From: Gammaproteobacteria bacterium
Lineage (GTDB): Bacteria > Pseudomonadota > Gammaproteobacteria > GCA-001735895
DNA length: 11,680 nucleotides
Assembly: GCA_003231795.1 (NCBI GenBank)
Contig: QIJI01000440.1
Span: 1 to 11,680 of the forward strand
Direction: 5' to 3'
This document shows positions 6,797 through 11,680 of this stretch, one piece after another. The position numbers and the translations under genes are program-made. Under the pieces are notes generated by a model that saw nothing but the letters and a program-made list of their open reading frames with translations, was not told where the DNA came from and did no database searches. Numbering within the stretch: position 1 is the first letter of the stretch; each line of letters opens with the position of its first letter.

Positions 6797-8476
6797 TTAC
6801 TCCGACAAGTGCTGGAACAGGTTGAAGCAAACCCGCCCTTTTTCGTTTTGACTGAGTTCCAGCTCGAAGTTGAACGCATGCGCCATAATCGCCGCCTGAT
6901 ACAGACCGATCCCCATTCCGCTTCCCGATGACACCGGCTGTGCAAACAGGCTTTCTTCAATTTCAGGCTCAATCGCGTCTCCATTGTCACAAACCGATAG
7001 AACCACGATGCTTTCAGTTGACAACAGGCGAACTTCGATCCGGGTGGTCGAGAGCTTTTTAAGCGCATTGTTGATCAAATTTTCGACCACGCTGTCGAAC
7101 AGATCGACCGGCAAGGTCAGGTCATTTCCGATGTCATTGTGAAACTTCAGACGGCTATCGGCGGTATGCTGTTCGTTTATGCGCTTGATCCATTTTTTGC
7201 AGCCAACCAGTTTGATTTGGGTATTCAACCTGGGCGCGCGTAATTTCTCCAAAGTATTTTCAAGCCGAAAGCTGATCTGGCGCAGATTGGTCTGCAGCAA
7301 CTGTTGTGTTTCCGCTGATTCTTTTTTCAGGTCCAGAATTTCAACCGAAGTCTTGATCGACTGCAGGATATTCTTGATGTCATGGGTCAATCGTGCGCCG
7401 GTGTGATGGATGGTGGCAAAATGTTCCTGCGCGCGAATTTTTTCCTGGTTGAGCTTGGCCAGGTAGAACTGGTAGGCCATGCGGCTTAACAGGATGGTAT
7501 GTTGTTCAAGCGCAGTACCGGGGTTGGCTTTGAAATAAAACACCACGGTTAACTTGTCATCCAGATTGTGCTCCAGCCGAGCGCCGGACTTTTCTCCGGC
7601 GCTGATCTTGAAGTTTTCGAAATGCCATTCAATCGCATTCAACCACTGATTTTCAACCAGATGTTCACAGGCTGCTGCAAGGTAATCGTTGGGTGTCAGG
7701 TAGGGTTCCTCGATTAGTGTTGTCAGGGTATTGATCCAGGTTTCGAATGGACCGCCAATGGTCATCGCGTAGCGATTCCACAATACCCCGATTCCGGAAT
7801 AACCAATGCCTGGATTCCAGAACCAGCTAATGCCGATGGTGAGCGTGGCTACGATAAAAACAGTCAGCAGCAAACCGTCAATATAATCGACGCCGTAGAG
7901 CAGATTGATAACGATACCTCCCAGCAACACGATAAATAACAGCGTGGACGCGAGCAGGCCATGCATTAAATCGACCTGACTTCGACCCTGTTTCTGATGA
8001 TCTGGATTAGGCGCGAAGAAAAATAGCAGAACCGGTACCAGAATCACGGTTTGCATGTATTCAGCAAACAGCAACGGCAGACTGATTTCACGGAAAGTAT
8101 CTGGTACCAGGCCGACGGCCATTTCAAGCGTCAGAATCAATAATGCCAGCAGGTCGAAGGCGCGAAATGCAGTTTGACTGAGCAAGCGGCTACCGATAAG
8201 ACCCGATAAGATCAGTCCGAATAGAACCAGTGATTCATTGGGGAAAATATAGGTCAGTACAACAAAAACGAAACCGGAGACGATAACCGGCAAGCGGTTG
8301 ACTTGTGCTTCCTTGCTCCACAAGGGTTGCCAGAGCAGAAATAGGCCATACAATATGAATGACAACGAGAACTGTAACAGTCGGTCATCGACCGACCAGA
8401 TCATGAAATGGTAAAGCAGCAGGATGGAAGCCAGTATTTGCTGGCCGTATTGAAATAACGAGTTGATTCTAATCAA
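6797..8476 (-). CDS. Polytopic membrane sensor histidine kinase with HDIKN H-box
   Basis: Up to 559 residues. Residues 8-220 hold about seven or eight hydrophobic helices. A soluble region (about 240-345) of possible GAF-like fold, judged by position only, comes next. The phosphoacceptor H-box is LTHDIKNILQ (His365). The ATPase domain has an N-box ENLINNALKK (465-474), a G1 box DNGD (497-500) and a G2 box GSGMGIGLYQ (518-527), so the catalytic core looks intact. H-D-[IL]-K-N H-boxes occur in PrsK-like kinases, which pair with sigma-54-dependent regulators. No response regulator lies nearby. The start is uncertain: the only start codon found near the open end is TTG 8476, which falls inside an FNR-like palindrome with no ribosome site. 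ATG 8404 (residue 25) is the first ATG but removes most of the first helix. The gene converges on the filament operon with a 57-nt gap that shows no clear terminator. Confidence 0.88.
   Translation of the reverse strand: MIRINSLFQYGQQILASILLLYHFMIWSVDDRLLQFSLSFILYGLFLLWQPLWSKEAQVNRLPVIVSGFVFVVLTYIFPNESLVLFGLILSGLIGSRLLSQTAFRAFDLLALLILTLEMAVGLVPDTFREISLPLLFAEYMQTVILVPVLLFFFAPNPDHQKQGRSQVDLMHGLLASTLLFIVLLGGIVINLLYGVDYIDGLLLTVFIVATLTIGISWFWNPGIGYSGIGVLWNRYAMTIGGPFETWINTLTTLIEEPYLTPNDYLAAACEHLVENQWLNAIEWHFENFKISAGEKSGARLEHNLDDKLTVVFYFKANPGTALEQHTILLSRMAYQFYLAKLNQEKIRAQEHFATIHHTGARLTHDIKNILQSIKTSVEILDLKKESAETQQLLQTNLRQISFRLENTLEKLRAPRLNTQIKLVGCKKWIKRINEQHTADSRLKFHNDIGNDLTLPVDLFDSVVENLINNALKKLSTTRIEVRLLSTESIVVLSVCDNGDAIEPEIEESLFAQPVSSGSGMGIGLYQAAIMAHAFNFELELSQNEKGRVCFNLFQHLSE
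8463..8476. promoter_or_regulatory. FNR/Anr-type operator TTGAT-N4-ATCAA at a divergent junction
   Basis: TTGATTCTAATCAA is a perfect palindrome and matches all ten defined positions of the FNR/Anr/Dnr consensus. It sits between the divergent kinase and ABC permease genes. By my count an exact match is expected about 0.01 times in a random window of this length. Promoter elements at the class II distance are poor on both sides, so its mode of action is unclear. Confidence 0.6.
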
Positions 8477-8492
8477 AGTGACTGAAGACCGG

Positions 8493-9272
8493 ATGCGCGC
8501 TCAAACTATATCACTGTTTCGCTTTTTGATGCTTGGAATTCTAAGCTGGCGACTGGCTATTTTGGTGGCCGTATTGTTTCTGGTGGCGGTTTTAAGCGGC
8601 AGTTTTATTAGCGAACTGGCGATCGTCAATGGCGCTGCAGTGGTCGCCGCGTTCATCGCGGATTTTTTAAGATACAGCCTGGCGCTTCTATTGTTGCTGG
8701 TGATTGCGACCAGTGTTGCCGAAGATTATGAATTCCGCCAGTTCGAGCGATTACTGACCATGCCGCTGGCGCGTTGGCAGTATATTGCGGCACAAACGCT
8801 GGTGATTGCCTGTCTTTGTTTGTTGCTGGCGGTGTCTGTGCTGGTTCTGATGACTTTGTATAGCGATTTCACGACCGGACTTTACTGGGCCGTTTCATTG
8901 TGGCTGGAGTTGTTCATGCTGGGGCTTCTGGGTTTTCTGGCTATATTGAGCCTGGGAAAAATCCCGCAGGCTGTATTTTTTTCCATCGCGGTATACCTGC
9001 TGGCAAAAATGTCCGGCCTGATCGCCAGCGTAGTGTCTGAATCGGTGCGAATGTCGGATGCCAGTGTCACCAGCAGGGTGATCGAGATGATTTTCGGTGC
9101 GCTGCTTTACCTGTTCCCCGGGGTCGAGAGTTTTGCTCGCAATGATGTCTTCTTCCAGGATATGGACTTAATGGCCGCGTTAGGTGAGCAGGTTTTATCG
9201 GTCGGTATTTATTCGTCGTTCCTGGTGGCAGTTTGCCTGTTTGATTTCTATCGTAAAGAGTTCAACCTGTGA
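8493..9272 (+). CDS. ABC-2-type transporter permease
   Basis: From ATG 8493 the protein is 259 residues with about six or seven hydrophobic helices (roughly 20-38, 60-76, 98-121, 132-153, 159-178, 196-208 and 233-251). The segment EFRQFERLLTMPLARWQYIAAQ (80-101) matches the cytosolic coupling region that ABC-2 permeases carry between the second and third helices, where the ATPase docks. No ATPase domain is fused; the likely partner is the ATPase at 10831-11550. A TTG at 8463 would extend the protein by ten residues but lies inside the FNR-like palindrome, whereas ATG 8493 has a weak GAAG ribosome site, so I prefer the ATG. The stop overlaps the start of the next gene. The substrate is unknown. 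The setting beside a pilin gene suggests a role in pilus assembly or surface export, as for PilI of Myxococcus; this is inference. Confidence 0.82.
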   Translation: MRAQTISLFRFLMLGILSWRLAILVAVLFLVAVLSGSFISELAIVNGAAVVAAFIADFLRYSLALLLLLVIATSVAEDYEFRQFERLLTMPLARWQYIAAQTLVIACLCLLLAVSVLVLMTLYSDFTTGLYWAVSLWLELFMLGLLGFLAILSLGKIPQAVFFSIAVYLLAKMSGLIASVVSESVRMSDASVTSRVIEMIFGALLYLFPGVESFARNDVFFQDMDLMAALGEQVLSVGIYSSFLVAVCLFDFYRKEFNL

Positions 9273-10006
9273 GGCGTGGCGAGCGATCAATCGGGCAGTT
9301 GCCGCGACCGTTGTTATTGGCATTTGTAATTTTGATGAGCGCCCAGCTTGTCGCGCATCATCTCAATCGCAATTCAGCCAGTGTCGGCTACCAGGCACTC
9401 GAGCCGCCATTGAGTGTCGCCATCTATCGCGGCGCTGCGATGGGTTCCGAAGCGCTGATGAGTTACTTGCTGGCGATCAAACTGCAATTACACGATAACC
9501 AGCTCGGCCTGCATTTCCGCTACAGTCTGATTGACTACCGTCTACTGGTGCGATGGCTGGAAACTATTTCCGCGATCAGTCCGGATAATGAGTATCCGTT
9601 GCTGCTGGCGTCCAGGGTTTACAGTTCGACGCGTGATACCGAACAACTACGATATTTACTCGGTTATATTGAAGCAGGCTTCGATCGTAATCCTCAGCTG
9701 CACTGGCGGCGCATGACCGAAGCAACGCTGATTGCCAAACATAAAATGGGTGATCTTGAGCTGGCCTTGCGGTTGGCGGAAAAGGTGGCTTCGCAGCCGC
9801 CCGAAATCAAAATGCCGGCCTGGGCGCGGGACTTCAGATTTCTTTTACTGGCTGAGTTAAACGAATTTGAATCGGCCATCGCAATTATCCAGGCACTTTT
9901 GAATACCGAGGCGGCAAATGATCCGGATGAAAAAAGGTTTCTCCGCGAGAAACTGTCGAAATTCCAACAAAATCTGTTTGAAATTCAACAAAAACAATCA
10001 AATTAA
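9269..10006 (+). CDS. Membrane-anchored helical-repeat (TPR-like) protein of unknown function
   Basis: The 245-residue protein starts at GTG 9269, overlapping the permease stop (GTGA), with AAAGAG about 9 nt upstream as a ribosome site. A basic N-terminus precedes one hydrophobic segment (about 13-30) that could be an uncleaved anchor. The rest is almost entirely helical and looks like degenerate TPR units. The clearest are YPLLLASRVYSSTRD (109-123), a helical pair at 145-173 centred on AKHKMGDLELALRLAEKVA, and ARDFRFLLLAELNEFESAIA (186-205). No catalytic motif is visible. Overlap with the permease suggests the product works with the transporter, perhaps as a periplasmic scaffold. I do not recognise a named family. 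It occupies the same slot as the uncharacterised third component (PilG) of the Myxococcus PilGHI set, but I see no sequence basis for homology. Confidence 0.7.
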   Translation: MRRGERSIGQLPRPLLLAFVILMSAQLVAHHLNRNSASVGYQALEPPLSVAIYRGAAMGSEALMSYLLAIKLQLHDNQLGLHFRYSLIDYRLLVRWLETISAISPDNEYPLLLASRVYSSTRDTEQLRYLLGYIEAGFDRNPQLHWRRMTEATLIAKHKMGDLELALRLAEKVASQPPEIKMPAWARDFRFLLLAELNEFESAIAIIQALLNTEAANDPDEKRFLREKLSKFQQNLFEIQQKQSN

Positions 10007-10054
10007 ACCACTGGGTTTGCTAAGTACCTCAGAAATATAACGTTTTATCCTAAC

Positions 10055-10070
10055 TGGCATGAATAATGCA
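10055..10070 (+). promoter_or_regulatory. Sigma-54 (-24/-12) promoter of the prepilin gene
   Basis: TGGCATG-N4-ATGCA matches the RpoN consensus TGGCACG-N4-TTGCW at 10 of 12 positions and keeps the invariant GG and GC exactly 10 nt apart. The predicted transcription start is near 10081, giving a 29-nt leader before ATG 10110. Sigma-54 control is known for pilin genes such as Pseudomonas pilA. An enhancer-binding regulator would have to bind within the upstream gene. Confidence 0.65.
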
Positions 10071-10098
10071 TTTCTTGGTACAAGTTCATAGTAATGCT

Positions 10099-10103
10099 TG
10101 GAG
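10099..10103 (+). promoter_or_regulatory. Ribosome binding site fixing the prepilin start at ATG 10110
   Basis: TGGAG lies 6 nt before ATG 10110. An in-frame TTG at 10098 overlaps this site and is therefore not the start. Confidence 0.7.
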
Positions 10104-10109
10104 ATTCAA

Positions 10110-10760
10110 ATGCAGTTTAAACAACAGAAAGGTTTTACCCTGGTAGAAATCGCGATCGTACTGGTTATCGTGGGTCTGCTGATCGGCGGGGTTCTGAAAG
10201 GTCAGGAAATGATAACCAATGCCAAATTGAAGCGTATCGAAAGTGATAACGCCGGTATCGCCGCAGCGATGTTTTCCTATCAGGATCGTTATTTACAATT
10301 GCCGGGTGATGACCTTGCGGCTGATACACGTTTTTCGGTTTATACTGCAGGCTCTGCAGTTGTTGGAGATGGTCTCGGCACAATTGAAGGTGACTGGGAT
10401 GCTACAACAACGGGTGATATCACTGCCAATGTAACACCCGAGACCGGAATGTTTTTTGCCCATTTAAGAGCGGCGGGACTGGTGCCGGGGGGTGGTATTG
10501 ATGATACCAGGCCTTCAAACGCGTACGGAGGCCAGATTGGAATTCAGGATGGTTCGCTCGAAATCGCCGGGCATGTAACGATTTTCGGTCAAATAGAAGG
10601 ACCTATCGCGAAAATACTTGAGGCCAGGCTAGATGATGGTGCTGGTGATACTGGTCGGATCCAGGCAGCATTGAATACCGGTGACATGACACGAAGTTCC
10701 GGTGAAGAAGAAGCTCTCTATGACGACGCCGAGAGATACAATATGGCCTTTCGCCTGTAA
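10110..10760 (+). CDS. Major-pilin-like type IV prepilin
   Basis: This 216-residue prepilin has an 8-residue leader (MQFKQQKG) and the class III signal G|FTLVEIAIVLVIVGLLIGGVL, with Phe1 and Glu5 intact, so it should be cleaved and methylated by a prepilin peptidase. The helix continues through QEMITNAKLKRIESDNAGIAAAMFSYQDRY to LPGDD (64-68). The globular part is Gly/Asp-rich and contains no cysteine, so the usual C-terminal disulfide loop is absent. LDDGAGDTGRIQAAL (174-188) is a motif common in this pilin subfamily. It is the only gene here with its own strong promoter candidate, ribosome site and terminator, as expected for an abundant subunit. It differs from the two RLPCPD proteins and may be the main filament subunit. 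It could serve the filament operon at 1-6739 or another pilus system. Confidence 0.9.
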   Translation: MQFKQQKGFTLVEIAIVLVIVGLLIGGVLKGQEMITNAKLKRIESDNAGIAAAMFSYQDRYLQLPGDDLAADTRFSVYTAGSAVVGDGLGTIEGDWDATTTGDITANVTPETGMFFAHLRAAGLVPGGGIDDTRPSNAYGGQIGIQDGSLEIAGHVTIFGQIEGPIAKILEARLDDGAGDTGRIQAALNTGDMTRSSGEEEALYDDAERYNMAFRL

Positions 10761-10781
10761 ATCATAAAGTTTTTATGCGTG

Positions 10782-10819
10782 ATAATGGCCTGCCAATTTG
10801 ACTGGCCATTATTGTTTTT
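10782..10819 (+). terminator. Intrinsic terminator after the prepilin gene
   Basis: A perfect 9-bp stem (ATAATGGCC 10782-10790 with GGCCATTAT 10804-10812) and a 13-nt loop are followed by TGTTTTT. It begins 21 nt after the prepilin stop and lies before the ABC ATPase, so it should end or attenuate the pilin transcript. Confidence 0.82.
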
Positions 10820-10830
10820 CGACTCTGTTA

Positions 10831-11550
10831 GTGAATCCCGCTCTTTTAATAAATAATATTTCCTACTCGGTTTCAGGGTTTGAGATTCTCAAGACCCTGG
10901 ATCTAGAGGTCACCGAGCAGCATTATTACGCTATTGCAGGGGTAAACGGTGCAGGTAAGTCCACGCTGATCAAATTGGTCCTCGACTTGATTCGGCCGTT
11001 GTCCGGAGGTGAAATCAAAATTTTCGGTGTCGATAATCGGGACCGAATCTGTCGCGAACAGTTAGCCTATCTGCCAGAAAAATTTGATGTTAAGAAAAAT
11101 ATATCCGGCCGTCAGTACCTCGATTTTATCGCTGCAGTTTATCATCATCGGTTGCAGCGAAATAACATCGACGAACTTTCAGCGCGTCTCGATTTTCCGC
11201 CTGACCGGCTCGATTCACGGGTTGGAAGCTACTCCAAGGGAATGGTACAAAAACTCGGCCTGGTGAGTTGTTTTATGCTCGATCGGCCGCTTATTATTCT
11301 CGACGAACCGCTAAGCGGGCTGGATCCGCGGGCACGTTATCATTTCAAGGAATTAATGCGGGAGCAACGATCTTCCGGGCGCACGGTGCTGTACAGCACC
11401 CACATGCTCGCCGATGCTGAAGACCTTTGTGATCAGTTTGGAATCCTGCACGATGGAGAAATGAAATACCAGGGCACCCCGGCTGACTGCATGCAACGCT
11501 ACCAGGCCGAATCGCTGGAACAGGCCTACATGAAGTGTATATCTGAATAA
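10831..11550 (+). CDS. ABC transporter ATP-binding protein
   Basis: The 239-residue nucleotide-binding subunit has all core motifs: Walker A GVNGAGKST (37-45), a Q-loop region LAYLPEKF (78-85) with Glu where many have Gln, signature SYSKGM (133-138), Walker B LIILDEP (154-160), D-loop SGLD (162-165) and switch His191 in STHML. It resembles CcmA/YadG-type ATPases that pair with ABC-2 permeases. The permease at 8493-9272 is the natural partner, although a helical-repeat gene, the pilin and a terminator lie between them. I chose GTG 10831: the longer frame opens at TTG 10798, which is in the loop of the upstream terminator. No Shine-Dalgarno site is visible before GTG 10831, so expression may be low or start differently. 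The C-terminus ends in LEQAYMKCISE, typical of short ABC-2 ATPases. Confidence 0.9.
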   Translation: MNPALLINNISYSVSGFEILKTLDLEVTEQHYYAIAGVNGAGKSTLIKLVLDLIRPLSGGEIKIFGVDNRDRICREQLAYLPEKFDVKKNISGRQYLDFIAAVYHHRLQRNNIDELSARLDFPPDRLDSRVGSYSKGMVQKLGLVSCFMLDRPLIILDEPLSGLDPRARYHFKELMREQRSSGRTVLYSTHMLADAEDLCDQFGILHDGEMKYQGTPADCMQRYQAESLEQAYMKCISE

Positions 11551-11555
11551 TTTAG

Positions 11556-11649
11556 CGTCATCCCCGCGCTACTACTCCGTCATCCCCGCGCAGGCGGGGA
11601 CCTTGAAAAGAAGGCGCGTTATAAGATCCCCGCCTGCGCGGGGATGACG
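11556..11649. repeat. REP/MITE-like GTCATCCCCGCG inverted repeat with a truncated third copy
   Basis: A 23-bp arm at 11578-11600 (starting CGTCATCCCCGCG) is matched perfectly in inverted orientation at 11627-11649, with a 26-bp spacer. Each arm is itself a small hairpin (TCCCCGC-GCAG-GCGGGGA). A truncated direct copy of the first 13 bp lies at 11556-11568, 22 bp upstream. Such units are widespread intergenic repeats in Proteobacteria. It starts 5 nt after the ABC ATPase stop and could also act as a transcription end point. Confidence 0.85.
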
Positions 11650-11680
11650 AAATCAGACTAACTCAGCTCCTTCAGCTTTC

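Noticed and set aside
7070..7079. TTGATCAA palindrome inside the kinase gene, as a second FNR-like site
   Set aside because: The half-sites touch with no N4 spacer, so it does not match the FNR consensus, and it is well inside a coding region.
10005..10018. AAACC/GGTTT hairpin after the helical-repeat gene, as a terminator
   Set aside because: The stem is only 5 bp and no T-run follows.
10798..10830. TTG start extending the ABC ATPase by 11 residues
   Set aside because: The codon is in the loop of a clear intrinsic terminator, and the added residues lie before the normal family N-terminus; GTG 10831 fits better.
11556..11649. Terminal repeats as a CRISPR array
   Set aside because: The arms are inverted, not direct, and spacing is irregular; a REP/MITE-like unit explains them.

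Overview
The window looks like chromosomal DNA of a Gammaproteobacterium, or a close proteobacterial relative. The grounds are roughly 50% GC, an MSHA/type II-like filament operon, a perfect FNR/Anr-type operator, a sigma-54-like pilin promoter and a REP/MITE-like GTCATCCCCGCG repeat. I cannot name the species. Nearly all of it is coding, and the theme is type IV filament (pilus or pseudopilus) biology.

Region 1 (1-6739, + strand) is a tightly packed operon. It contains the last codons of a GspE/PilB/MshE-type assembly ATPase; a GspF/PilC/MshG platform protein; a bitopic GspL or PilM-PilN/MshI-like protein; a PilO/MshJ-like protein; a secreted PilP/MshK-like protein; and two large class III-signal-type proteins sharing an RLPCPD motif. 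The first of those two (681 aa) lacks Glu5, as GspK-type tip pseudopilins do. The second (262 aa) has a canonical GFTLIE start. Several genes overlap by 4-11 nt, which suggests translational coupling. No secretin or prepilin peptidase is present here; they may lie upstream or elsewhere.

Region 2 (6797-8476, - strand) is a polytopic histidine kinase with an HDIKN H-box and no adjacent response regulator. It converges on the filament operon and is transcribed away from region 3.

Region 3 (8493-11550, + strand) holds an ABC-2-type permease, a membrane-anchored helical-repeat protein of unknown function, a major-pilin-like prepilin and an ABC ATPase. The divergent junction between kinase and permease contains TTGATTCTAATCAA, an exact match to the FNR/Anr consensus. 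The prepilin has its own -24/-12 (sigma-54) promoter candidate and is followed by a strong intrinsic terminator, beyond which lies the ABC ATPase. Split ABC transporter genes around a pilin, plus a small membrane protein of unknown function, recall PilGHI of Myxococcus xanthus, an ABC transporter needed for type IV pili.

The working model is inference: a redox-linked and RpoN-linked control circuit governs a type IV filament whose pilin is genetically tied to an ABC transporter and an orphan membrane kinase. The window ends with a 23-bp perfect inverted repeat and a truncated third copy of the same unit.
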